Shown in pieces: positions 1 through 12,174 of a DNA stretch of 64,000 nucleotides (position 1 is the stretch's first letter; each line of letters begins with the position of its first letter). The stretch is from assembly GCA_003640385.1 (NCBI GenBank), contig RCAB01000165.1, positions 57,657 to 121,656 on the forward strand. Direction: 5' to 3'. The notes below the pieces were generated by a model that saw only the letters and a program-made list of their open reading frames with translations, did not search any database and had not been told where the DNA came from. A program made the translations under genes and the position numbers. Source of the DNA: Setaria digitata (lineage: Eukaryota; Nematoda; Chromadorea; Rhabditida; Setariidae).

Positions 1-3000
1 ATTCTCATGTTACAACTTCTTCAGAAGAAACTTGAAAATTAATTATGCTACATGAATTTTCTTCTTCACAAATTTAACAATGGAAAACTGTCATTCATTT
101 TGAAGTCGAAACAAGATTCTGTATGGATTTGAAAAATTGTGTAACTTTTGTTTGGAATAAAATTCAGACACAGCAATCTCTTCTCCTCCCTCACACAATA
201 TTACACTTTTTAATTTACCGGAACAGCTGTCGTTTTCCTCAGCCAACACACATTCACGGAAAACAGATGATGACATAGCAAGAAATGAGATTTTGTGGAA
301 AAAAAAAAAATGTTTGTTATACTAAACGATGCTTCTTATTAAAATAACTGTAAATTTTCTGTTTATTACTGTAATAATTGAAACGATAAAAATGATGAAT
401 AATTCACCTGAAAAAGCAACATGTGAATCAAAAAAGAGATGGAACAGTATGAAACAAAAAAAGCAACAATTCATTTTTCAACTGACAAATTTAGTTACTG
501 GGACATCAGAAATGGTTCATTCATGTAACCAGATCGCAAAAGACTCAAAATAATCTTACTATACTATTCGTTGGCAACTAAAGAGCGGTAAACTTTGAAA
601 TTGCTATTATAAGCCTGCAATGCTCAAAGGTTTAATATGGTCAGAAAAAAATGCAGTAAGCACTATTTGTGATTAACCCTGACGGATTCGCATTTGATGA
701 TACATCGTTTCAGTCTGTTCTCATTGATTTAAACATATGAACGTCTTAAATTTCAGTTATTTCTTTTACTCAACAGCTCAAACTAGTTTTAGTTTCACAT
801 CCGAGCACTTATTCAGGAAAGAAAACATTTCTAACTTAACTGAACTTCAGTGTAGCTTACCTTTTCTACTGATAATTTGAATTTTTTTTTTAGGAATACG
901 TGAATATTTCTGAAGTTCCCAGCCTGATCAAGTTTCCCAAAAAATCACATATCGATAATTCATATATATATATATATATATATATACAAATGAGTTGGCC
1001 TTAGCTTAATTATAAAATTGGTCAAAAAAGAGAATTTATTACAAGTCTTACTTTGTCCCGTTGTTTCTTTTTCTTTCTGGAAAAACATGATAAATTAGCA
1101 GTAAGATCAAGAAATGGAAAAGTTTACTGAAAAGAAAATGAGAAAGAAAAAGACTACGGAAAAAGTAAATTAATGCTAAAACAAACAAATATAACAATGT
1201 TAAAACAAATAAAATCATTTAAGAATAAATAGGTACAGGTGAATTTGCACAAAACTGCCTAAACATTTACTAAGAAAAATAATATTTGTATAATCGATCG
1301 CCATCTCAAGAAAAAAGAATTCGTTGTTTCATTAATTTGTATAATTAAAAGCCCTCAGTAGCTAAAATTCACTTCTTTCGAAACTCTTCAAAAATTCAAC
1401 GGACAAAAGTCGTTAAAATCTGTAAAGGTTGTCTGTGCGTGTGTAAATGTCACTTCATAAGTGTCCAACAAATTCGTCGTTATCCAAATAAGGACAGGTA
1501 CAAATTTTCTTTCCAATACAGCCAAACGTACTCGAGATGATGCTCTGCATCAAAGTTAAACTGACTAAACACATTTGGTGCAAAATGCTTTTTTTGAATC
1601 TCAAAATATCCTAAACCAAATCTCTTGATCGATCACTTAAACTATCGTCCATATCGTCCACATCCATCATGATTTAGTAATTTTGTTTTCTTGTCTTATT
1701 TCTTTTTCTTTTTCTTCCTTTTTTTTTTTAAGCAGAAATTGATATTTAGATGGAATAACATCAAAAAACAGCTTATGTAAAGTGAAGTAACAAATCCCCT
1801 CGTGAGTTGTTAAGATTATCTTCAAAAAAAAAAAAAAATTGACAAATTTGTAAACTACAAAATCATCTGACAGCTGCCATGTTTAGAAAAGGGAAATTAA
1901 GAAAATGAAGCAAACTTTAATTGCACATCTCGACTGAATAAAAAAATTATTGGCAACGCATCGTAACGTTCATAAAACAAGCCATATAAGGGCGTCTATT
2001 TTAAGTGAAATTTACCCATTTTGAAGTCTTTATCAGAAATAAAACAGTAGCTATGAAGTTATTTCTATCATTAAAGTATTTTTATGAACGTATGTTATAT
2101 CAATGGTACAGAATTACTTTCATCCTTATCTATAATTGAGCTCTAAAGCAATATAATAACTATGCTGCAACATTATGGAATTGCTCAAGTAGCATAAGTT
2201 AAGCCTAAAACCACTCATCCAGAATATTTTTCGTTTCATTAATCGGAGAAGGTAAACAACGCTGGCAGCAATCTTAATCTCATTACTATTACCGTCATCA
2301 TTCCATATTATCTATTCAACCAATCACTTCATTTTTACACTAAATTCATAACTGAAAAAAAATATGGACAATTTATTACTTGCTCATTTAATGATACTAA
2401 TACATTCGTCAGTCAATAAACTACGTATTCTCATTTCACCAGCAAACACGTTAACTTTCACAATTATTAGCTTTATATACAAAATATTTCCATTATCATA
2501 AATAATGCTGAACAAATATCGAAGCCCTTTTTATCCTTCCCATAACTATATCTATTTTGATGAAATATTATTCCTGTTAATTGATTTAATATAACCCTAT
2601 CAAGTTCACACCACAGCTCAACCGTTCACCAAAATTACAGAATTGAATTAAAGAAACTGTTAATCGGAAGTAACGCGAAATCATTCTCTTTATAACATTA
2701 TATATTCACTATGAGTGTCACAGTTCGAAATATTCTCATTTGATAATTCCAATCATTACATCGCTGTATCTTTATGTAGCGAAAATAAAATACATCATCA
2801 GCAAACTATGATCGATTGATCATAATCACGCATCAATAGGAATTGCAGGAATCATGTTCTGTATTACTGATCCAGAGAAGACGAAACGACCTTTTCAGTC
2901 TCATCCATACTTTTTCCTTTAGTATTTAATCTATTACTTCATTTTCAATTTCTATTCATCCACGTATCACAATTTCACTACTCTCCATTTTGCCATCAAC

Positions 3001-5864
3001 TTGAATGCAAAAAGTATTTTAGAGTTAATAATATTTTGTCCGATCAATCAGTTTACAAAAAGTTCACTCAAATCTAAACTGAACATTCTGAGTAACCCTC
3101 CTCTGACATTTTTGATAAAGGATCGAAAAAAAAAATTCCATGATGAAGATCGCTTTTCTGATATTTCACATGGAAAGCACGATGACTAGCAGTAACGACA
3201 TTTTGTGCTGTTTCTGTTTTTTTTTTCTTAAAACATTTTGCAAGGTGTGCTAGAAAAGTATAATAAAATTAATAACAGGAACAGAGTGTAAATGATGATA
3301 TTGGTATGGATTACTGTGCAGTTGAGAAATTGGGGTAAGATATTTAACTTAGTGGGAATTATCAAAATAAATGTGTCTAAAGAGGGAGAAGCTCCTTGAG
3401 AATGAATGTTTTTCTCCAAAATCACTTTCCCAATTCTGCTTTCTAAGTTATTGAAAATATTACGCCTTAATGTAGAAAGAAAGAAAAATAAACTATAAAT
3501 ATCTAAAATGGTTTATAGTATTCCAGATCATCAATGAAATCGACACATCAGATAGCAGTGGTCATAAAAAATTCTCATTATTTGCAGAAAAGTTTTACTA
3601 TATTTATTTATAATTTTTCAGTTCTACATTATTGTTATTCTCCTGGCTTCGCCGAAATTTTCAAAAGTACAGTCAGCATTTACATCCACGAAATAATTTC
3701 CAGCGGAAAATTTATGTAAACGCAAAAGGGGGTGAGCGTAAGTCTTCGAGTAGTGCAAATGAATCCACAAAATAAATTTGATTATTTCTCATATACTGGA
3801 AAAAACTCAAATAATTTTTCAGTCTAAATGAAAATAAAAATCACTAGAAAAACTGACCCTATATACAGGAAGCCAATGATTTCTGCTGTGGGCAGTTCTC
3901 TGGAATAAAAATTGCAAAATTCAGAAAATTTAAAAATTATTTAGATCACTGCTGTTAGGCTAAAAAACAAGTTAGCCCAATATTACATAAATACGATAGC
4001 ATAAATTCCTTCATTTTTTGTTATCATCAGATCAACTCTATTGTGGCTTCCTAAATAGCCATTTTAGCCAAACTTTTCTCTTATTCATCATTTTACCAGA
4101 ATTGCATTAGATACTGGTAGACTATGATTTAAAATGTTTTTTAAGACTAAAGAAAATCTCGAAACAAGTGTCACAATACTAAAATTCTAACGCTTTTTTA
4201 GAATGCGGTTCAAATAGAGACGAATAAAAGTGTGGAGGACATCTGAAACAAAACGCGAAAAGAGAATTAATCCACAAATTTTTTAATTATCTAAGTCAAT
4301 CTTCATTCAAGCTTTAGAAACTACTGAGCAAAGGAAATAAGAAACAAAAAAAAAAAAATGTTAATTGTATATCGTTACAATCTCAACTTCCATTTACTGC
4401 TTCAATACATGTATGAAATTCTTTCGCTGGTTAACAACAGACTTCCATCGCTACTAGGAGTCTCAAAAAATATAAAATACTCCTCAAAGTAATAATTTCA
4501 AAAAAAAAAAAACAGTGCATGTTGATATAATACTAGTAGACAAAAATATCGAGTGAACAATACATTCGAGGTTTAAGAACTTGAAAAGGATAATGCTACA
4601 ATGCGTCAGCCAAATATCGTTCCGTTCCCAACAAACTCTCATATATGCTTCCATTCCCATGAGAAAAGTCTTTATTTAAAATTTAAACAGGAAGCTAACA
4701 ACAATGGAGCAAGAAAGACAGAAGCAGCAGATATAATTTTTTTCAATTCGTAATTCCTGAGTTTCAAACATCAAAATGGATGATAAATTAAGTTCTGCAT
4801 GACAGTGCAATCGAACGGAACATGTAGTCCTCGTAAACTACTGAATAATATATAATTACGGTTTCAGACAAGAAGAAAATTTCCTCAAACATGTTAAACA
4901 AGCTGAAAAGCTACTCAAAAAAAACCGACGAGATTACATTGTCTCAAATGATAATTAGATGATCTCAAGATACAATCAATATGAAAGATAATATAAAAAC
5001 AAGAGACAGTGAAGAACACAACGCTCTAACTTCTGTTCTGAACTCAAAGTACATAAATACCTTGTTCCACTAGCTCCTTTCTTCCAATTCAAGATCAATT
5101 AACTCACGATGAGCTAGTAATATCAGGTAACAATTATGTGATGACGGATGGTTAACATTTAATCAAATAATAATCAAGTAAAAATTGGAGGGAATCTTGA
5201 CTAGAAGAAGCCCTTTGAATGCTTAATTGATTAGGAACATAAATTTAAAAAAAAAAAATCTTGACGTGAACTTACTACTACAAAAACCATGTCCTACCTT
5301 AATAGCTATATCTTAGGCATTATTATTTTGTATCAAAATTCAAGATCAACGAAACCTGTAAATTGACAGTATATAGAACTAAAAAGAAAATTATATTTAA
5401 TCGTTATAAAATATTGCTGTTATGAATTTTTAGGCGTGGTATTGCATTACCAAACATTAGTTGATAATAACGAATAAGCAGTATAACACCGAAATTAACT
5501 TCGTGAGGCATACGTACAAAAGCATTCATCAGTAAAAGTTAAGATTAATTACTGCATGTTTCACCCGATTACGCAAGTCAACAAATTAATCAAACCACAC
5601 TATAAAAAACTAATTTGCTATTTTCCAAAAATAACCAATAACCACAAAAATTAATTCCACGAACATCCTGCTACCACTCTTTCTGTTAACTATGTCTAAA
5701 ATATGATTGTATTTCGTTTCGTTATATCTTACCAATAACCTGTCTTTCTCACATTAACAAGTAGTTTCCACATTAATAAAAAATGTAGAGAGTACGGAAA
5801 GGAAAGATGAAAAAAGTAAAATGCAGAAAGTAAAACAAGAAATAAAAAGTAAAGTAAAACTTAC
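1..5864 (-). other. Probable first intron of egl-30; no exon recognised
   Basis: This AT-rich stretch follows the donor of the egl-30 first coding exon. I looked on the minus strand for the continuation of a G-alpha protein (GESGKST P-loop, then the RIIHG region) and did not see it, so the second coding exon probably lies beyond the left edge. The stretch holds many A/T runs and a (TA)n tract at about 961-986. No other reading frame looked like a real gene. Confidence 0.5.
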
Positions 5865-5982
5865 CGAGCAACAGAAGTTTGAGTTCACGCCGAGCATTGC
5901 GCTTATCGCGTTGTAATTGCTTTTCAATTTCTTGATTTATACGTTTCTGCTCCCTTGCCTCCTCGGAAAGGCAGCAGGCCAT
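5865..5982 (-). CDS. egl-30: G protein alpha-q subunit, first coding exon (partial gene)
   Basis: Encodes the first 39 residues plus one base of a Gq-class G protein alpha subunit, which couples receptors to phospholipase C-beta at the plasma membrane. The start is set by the conserved N-terminus [16 protein letters not shown], whose two cysteines (3 and 4) are the family's palmitoylation sites. The exon continues as the amphipathic N-terminal helix and ends in [10 protein letters not shown], directly before the P-loop, where a GTAAG donor (5864-5860) interrupts codon 40. The frame is open upstream of this Met to about 6219, but that part does not resemble the family. The GTPase domain and the rest of the gene are outside the window to the left. 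Identification rests on near-identity to known Gq N-termini; the gene name is by nematode orthology. Confidence 0.9.
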
Positions 5983-7679
5983 CGGGGCCGTTTTGGCTGC
6001 CCGTAAAATGAACAGTTTTGCCGGTTTTGCGTAATCGTCGCGTGAAATACCGAGCACCACGTACGTATTACAGTGACGCGCACTCAGCAAGTTGCCAATC
6101 AGCCAAATAGTAAAATTATTAGCGAAATCAACACAATGGCAAAATCGCAGCAAAAATGAAGCAAATAGCAGCGGAAAACGGAATAGCGAGAAAAAATAGA
6201 GCAAACAGGAGAACAGCAAATCAATAGCTTAAAATAAGAAATTTCTTCATTGACCACGAAGCGAAATTTTTAAATCTTCCTTTCTAAATCTTAATCTTGG
6301 TAATGCTAACATGATAAAAGTACATACAATGTACTAATAAATTTTTGGTAGCCATTACGTTTTGTGCTGAAATATCAATAAGAAACAATCAAATATATCC
6401 ATTATTTTCTCTTTTCAACTTTTTAACCAGAAATTTGCAAAAAAAAAAAAAAAAAAAAAAAAACCAAAAAAGATCGTAGCATTGCTAAACAAATTTTTAA
6501 AAATAAATCTAAAGTTATACTCACTGCCACATATGATATTTACGGCGTTCTGACTCTGTCAAAGATTTTGATGTATATTTTTGGCAAATTATATTCTCAT
6601 CCCTTTTGAAATCAAATTTGAAAACTAAAATTTTTTTTAAAATGATATCTCTGGTGGCTTTCATTTTCAATTGAACAAGTAGGTAAATGAAATCTACAAA
6701 CCAAATCAGTGCATAATAGGAAAATCAAGCTTTTAGTAGCCGCAATAGTTTTCCGAAATTTCGCTAAAATTCGTTAGAAGAGATGCTGGCTCAACAGTCC
6801 ACATCCAAGAAGACAAAGGGAGTTGCCAATAAATTCCACAACCACACGCTGTGTCTCACTACCAATCGTGAACCTGAAAAGCAAAAATTAAACCTGAATT
6901 TCACAGTTTCACTGATAGGATATGACGCTAAAAATGAACAGTAAAAACATCAGCAGCATCACAAACAGTATCCATGTAGTATTCTATATCACAATCACAA
7001 TAGTGCTAACAATCGACACATGCTAAAGACATGGAATGCACAAGGCATAAAGCATGAAACATATCACTCAGAAAACGCACTGAATCCTTCAATTCTATTG
7101 ATTCCAAACATGTATGGTTCCAAACAGACGGCAAGACATGTTCTTCCCTCAAGAACAAGTGAAATTTACAATATTACACGATGAAATGTTACGTGAACTT
7201 CCAAGAAGTTTGACGTAATCCAGGTGCCAAGTATACTTGTATCATTTTGGATAGGAAAGATTAAGGATTTGAATATGAAATAGTTTCTAAGTGAAAAGCA
7301 CGTACGCTAAACATCAGAACAAACAAGAAAGGATGGAAAGTACGTTTAACGTTTTAGCGATGACAGACGGAAAGAGTAGCAGTTATTGTCGGTTTAAACG
7401 CAAAACGTACGTCTTTACAGATACACGTTTAGACGCGTCGCCTTCCTGATCTTGTGTTTCCTGTTGTTAGTGAAAATTTCGACAACGGATAGCGACAACG
7501 ACGTCAATGATGAACAGGCATTGATGTGTGTGAGGAAATAGAGGAAGAGTGAGGGAGGATGGGATGGATAGGTAGAGGGTCGGGAATGCCTTAAGCAGAG
7601 GACAAACATGACACGACGGCTGGGACACGGACACGTGGCCTATTGGCAGGTGTCCGCCTCACATCTTCCACAGCATTCC

Positions 7680-7770
7680 CTGCATACACACGCAAACGCA
7701 CACGCACGCACCACGTGCATACAGACAGAGACACGCACACGCACAAGCAGACACACGTGCACGCACAGAA
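7680..7770. repeat. CA/CACG-rich imperfect simple repeat
   Basis: Imperfect tandem dinucleotide/tetranucleotide tract made mainly of CA, CG and ACAC units (cacgcacacgca-like). It is open in several frames on both strands, which creates artificial reading frames rich in His, Thr and Arg on one strand and Cys and Val on the other. Confidence 0.8.
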
Positions 7771-7821
7771 ACAGTGTATACATGTCTCTGGATTACATTC
7801 TGCAAGCAACTCGCAGGCAAG

Positions 7822-8475
7822 GCATGCATGCATGCATGCACGGAGTGCAGAAGTAGGCTGAAGGAGAGGGACGAGCCAACCATCCCTCGTCTGCCAGACA
7901 ACAAGTCTCTTTGGGCCCGGCCTGTTTGTATGCCTGCAAGCTATTTACACCGCATGCACTTTTCGCAGGCTAAAATTTGCCGTTCTCGACAAGCCTCACT
8001 CACTCTCAACTCTGCCTCTCCTTTACTGCATACTATCTCGCTTAGAAGTAACCGGAAACTCTACGGGTTCTTGTTAGGGAAAAGTAGAAGGAAAATATAC
8101 AGAACGGAACGGAAAGGGAATGTCGGCATTCTTGGAACAATCAGAGGTAGCCTGAAGTGTTCCTGGGAGGGAGGAACAGAGAGTGAAAGAGCACGGGGAG
8201 GAAAAAGTTCGAGAAACTTGGAGAGTACCACGACAAACGGATATCGGTCTAATCAGTTAGAGGAAACTAGGTCACACTCATCCATTCAGGTAAGACAGCC
8301 TAGTATTCACCGCTGCATCGCAGTTGTAGCTTCTTCAATCATTGTAAGCGTAGCGTTTATTTAAACCGCAACGCTTCTACCATATATTCGCCTAACTCAT
8401 GCAACAACACACATGCAGACAGGCATGCATGCTGCATCAATGATGCCCTGATGCATGCACCGGTTAGCATGCTAC
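7822..8475. repeat. Cluster of ATGCATGC palindromes
   Basis: A perfect (ATGC)n run lies at about 7823-7840. Further GCATGC/ATGCATGC copies lie at about 8412-8475 (aggcatgcatgctgc, tgatgcatgcacc, ttagcatgctac). The motif is self-complementary, so it reads the same on both strands and contains TGCATG on each. Confidence 0.7.
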
Positions 8476-8600
8476 ACTAAAGCATACGATTCGTTGACCT
8501 CTGACCATTCCGTACGTGACATTTACGTTGGAACATTGCGTTTACTAACTCACCACACCTTTCAACTTACCCCCGTCTCAGTTGAGAGGTTAGTTAAAGC

Positions 8601-10452
8601 TGCAATGTAGGCAGCAGATCTTCAGGTAAATTTGCATACTTACTATATTACTTCACTCAGCATCACAAGTGTCCTTCAAATTACACAAGTGTTGCTGACT
8701 AGGTAGACCATATTACTTGCTACAAAGCAAGCCACACAGGTGTTTCTGGATGCTTTTAAGTTTTTCTATACTAATGGCAGAAGAAATATCCTTAATGCAA
8801 ATCGTTAAAAAGGAAATTAGAGAAAAGTTTACCCTTTAACTGCTTCCCGAGTTGGATTTGTCGCGCGACATATCATTACGCATCAACTTCAGGTTGGAAA
8901 AGTTATTCTGATTTAATTTTAAGAATAATTATTTGACATATTTCAATTCCTGTAGATGAGTCACTTGAGATAATATTAGTCAATTATAATCAAACAGTTC
9001 AGGTACCATTAGCGTTATAGCCATCCAGTCTTTGTGGTCCTAAGCGGGCAACGGAATTTTTACCCAGCAATATTAAGCGAATAGAAGTACTACCGAATTG
9101 GTACTTTCTGCTCTTTCTCAATAACACACACTTCGTTTAACCACAAGGCATATCACATTTGTTGAACATTTGCAGCGTATAGCTTCCGAACGTAAGATTA
9201 ATTAAGAATTAATTATTCAACGTATTCCAATCAATGTGAATGATAACTGTTCACAAGGTATAATGTGAGCAGGCAGGTGAAAAGCTGAAGGTTCAAGTTT
9301 TAGATTTGATATAGTGCTACTACAAAACTGCTTGCTTAGTATACGAATTCCCCGACTGATAATCAATTTAAATTTAACTTCACCTTGCTTGAGATTAGGT
9401 TTGTCCAAGTACACTTAGTAAATTTAATCTTAAGTATAACTTTAAAGTGCAAATCCCAGGGAAATCACAATAAAAGGTATATTAGTGTTTATTTTAATTA
9501 AATTGGAACTAAGCTTTCTGCAGAATTTGTACAAAATATATGGTAACGAAGTTGGAAATTCAGGACTCTGCATCGTCCCTTCATGTCCTATGCAACTCTA
9601 ACTAATCTTGATTTGTTTCTGCTCACTATCATTATTAATATTTGTGTAACTATTTCTTCCAATCATATTTCAAATTAAATCTCAAAATTTCTCTCCTGCT
9701 AGTAGTATCCCGTACTAGTATTAGGAGAATTTGAACATTATATAGTTCCCAAGCAATCACCTCAAAGGAATTCTCACGCCTGGATAAAATGACCCTGCAA
9801 CATCTGCACCTGGAGAGGACCAAACCAGTACGCAGTAATATCCGAAAGCATGAAAACCCAGATTTCCTTTTCAGAAAACATAAAGATATATTTGTTTTAT
9901 TTGAACATTCAAATACACAAAACAAATGTAGCAACATGCAACAAATTCACGGATATAATTTCTCAGTTAATCCCATTCATGGATGAAATCTTGATTTCCA
10001 TCAAATACCTAAAGGAGTTCAGCGTAAGCAATAAATAGGAACGATAAACTACATCAACCCTGAATGAGTTCTGACAAATACAACACAGTAAATAAAACGG
10101 AACTGTGAAGCAATAAGAAAAAGGCGTATAGAGTGTGACACATGTTAACTCGGATCCAAGGCTCAAAAAAGTCCATTTTTCAGACTTGAGGAACCGAAAT
10201 ATGTTTAAAAAAATAATTAGGAACTTCGAGGAACATTTCGATCAAAATCATAATCAAATTTCAAAAACAATACTCGGAAGAATGGCAAGCTTCAAAATAA
10301 AGATTAAATCTGAAGCCAAAAATTAAAAAAAAAAAAAAAAATTATCTAAAAATCAACGCAAAACAGCAGGTAAATAAGATCCAAAAACATATTTCAGTTA
10401 CATGCATCAATTTATCCATAACAATATTAAATAATGAACTATAGAAGTATTA
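8601..10452. other. Intergenic, nothing recognised
   Basis: AT-rich sequence between the egl-30 upstream region and the 3' end of emr-1. Open frames up to about 95 codons exist but show no recognisable protein features. The right part should contain the emr-1 3' UTR. A poly-A run lies at about 10325-10340. Confidence 0.5.
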
Positions 10453-12162
10453 TCAAAATTCTTCTTTGTTACCGTCACCAAGTTCTAGTTCGGCATAGTT
10501 TTGCACAATGAAGAATATGAAAATAGCTAATATGATAATGCCAAAAAGACTGAGTCCGATTCTGCCGTAGTTCAGTGATGCCTTTCTCCGATTAACTAAA
10601 CCACTCTGCCGATTTCCGTATCCACTGTATGAATTTTCAAACGTTACTTCTGAACTGTTGCGTGGTCCTCGGCTACAACGAACTGCCGCGCTCTCGCTCA
10701 GACAGTGTCGTGCCACTGGGCTTTGCTCTGAATTATATCGAGCAGAATACGTATGATCTTCCTTCCAACTAGGTAATATATAACGGGAACTTTCCTCACC
10801 ACGTAAATCATCATCTGAACTATCGCTGATCTTCCCATTTCTCGAACTGTCCTGCAAATCATATAAAACTCCAGGACTATACTTATGCAGATTGTGAAAA
10901 TTAAAGGACACAAGGTAAAAGAGAAAGAATAAGTACGAAAGATTACAAATCTAATGTGTTTCGAAATCTGCGAACTATGCAGCCATAATAAAAATTTCGA
11001 AACATTTGAACTACAATAACTAAAAAGAGCAACACAGTAAAAAAAAAAAGGGAGAATAAACCTACTCGTATTGATGTAAAACGTGTTGCAGGTGTAGTGC
11101 GGTAAACTTTCGATACTGTTTCATAAGTATATGTTTTCGGTTTGGCAGAATTGGGAGCTGCATCCAAAGATGCGGATTCAGAAGTTACGCTTGGCTTTGA
11201 TGCAGAACCATGGGATTCTGGACTTTCTTGCACTTCTGCATGAGAATCCGATTCAAAATCCATACGTACTTTTGGAGAAACTGGCACAGATGAAACTGTG
11301 TATGATGGATGTTCGGCATCATCGGAAACCAGGCGTGATTTTGCTGGAGAAACATTGCCAGCTTTCGACGAAGCACGAGATATTTTAGAAGTAAACGATG
11401 TATTCTGAACTTTTGATAAAGCAGTTGAGTCCTGTGTAGACGAACGAGTAGTACGTCTTGGTGAGCGTGATTTTTGGGGACTGTGAAAAAAATCTCCACG
11501 TTTCGGTGAGGATTTAAGAATCTCAGCTCCCGCACCGACAGATGCAGTTGGCTGCAATAATATATATATGTATATATTAATATATTACATTACATATATA
11601 ATTTTAAAAGTTATAAACTAAGCTTATTTAGCTAATCATAAGGTATGATATTTTTACATCATTATACTATTTTATATTACTGCGCTCTGAAAGATTTAAT
11701 AAAGACCCCTGAACTGCCAGCGATGACTCATCATACCCAGTGTAATTACTAAATTTATGTAATTTTTTTCTACTTCAGAACTGCTAGATTTTAAGCGAAT
11801 GTTTTGTTAACTCAGTGTTTGTATGAGAAAGCTACTAAGGTCTGGATAGAATATGAACCACGACTGATGAAAATAAACTAAAAATACGAGCAAACAGCTT
11901 CAGGGATGAGGGAACTGAATAATTTAAAGTGGTATTACTTCAAGTTTGTTAATGCAGTTTGAAATGGTAGTACACAGTTGATGCTCTTTTAACAGACCTG
12001 AGGTGGCGCTACTGCATCTGATTCCGATCCCCCTTCCATCAAACGCCTTAATTTATTAACATAAACATTTCTAGTACTCCCGATGACTGGACCAGGATCA
12101 TAACCATAGAGCATAAGTTGATCTCGAACCTCTTCGTTGGTAAGTTGATCTACGTCCACCAT
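10453..12162 (-). CDS. emr-1: Emerin-like LEM-domain inner nuclear membrane protein
   Basis: Three coding exons on the minus strand: 12162-11998, 11551-11066 and 10851-10453, all joined in phase 0, giving about 349 residues. Residues 1-43 form a LEM domain (start MVDVDQLTNEEVRDQL, then GPVIGSTRNVY and KLRRLM), which in this family binds BAF and tethers chromatin to the nuclear envelope. The middle is Ser/Pro/Lys/Arg-rich and looks disordered. The C-terminus has one hydrophobic segment (about 316-333, SLFGIIILAIFIFFIV) followed by a short acidic tail, the tail-anchored layout of emerin; LEM-2 and MAN1 have two membrane segments. It is longer than C. elegans EMR-1 (about 166 residues). The exon 1 donor is the weak GTCTGT. 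Reading through the second donor gives a different membrane tail (see findings). An acceptor-like TTTTTCAG lies just before the start codon. LEM assignment is firm; emr-1 orthology is inferred. Confidence 0.85.
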
Positions 12163-12165
12163 CTA

Positions 12166-12174
12166 TCTGAAAAA
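12166..12174 (-). other. Acceptor-like site before the emr-1 start (SL or 5' UTR intron)
   Basis: On the minus strand TTTTTCAG (12174-12167) precedes ATAG and then the emr-1 ATG. This matches the nematode 3' splice consensus and sits four bases from the start codon, as expected for spliced-leader trans-splicing; a 5' UTR intron would look the same. Confidence 0.5.

Larger units (their letters stand above)
5983..8600 (-). promoter_or_regulatory. Upstream region of egl-30, locally GC-rich
   Basis: The region before the egl-30 start holds poly-A (6439-6463) and then, at about 7560-8360, an unusually GC-rich segment for this genome. It includes a CA/CG-rich simple-sequence tract and clusters of ATGC palindromes. 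The composition suggests promoter or 5' UTR, but no TATA box, transcription start or 5' exon could be assigned. Several open frames cross it on both strands (longest about 7774-8364 plus) but none resembles a known protein. Confidence 0.35.

Noticed and set aside
961..986. TA repeat considered as part of a structured element
   Set aside because: A plain (TA)n microsatellite with no matching unique arms, unlike the palindrome at 19666-19709.
5983..6219. Upstream in-frame extension of the egl-30 first exon
   Set aside because: The extra residues are hydrophobic and unlike G-alpha proteins, while MACC is the conserved Gq start.
7774..8364. 196-codon open frame on the plus strand
   Set aside because: It crosses simple repeats in a GC-rich block where stops are rare, has no recognisable domain, and overlaps equally open frames on the opposite strand upstream of egl-30.
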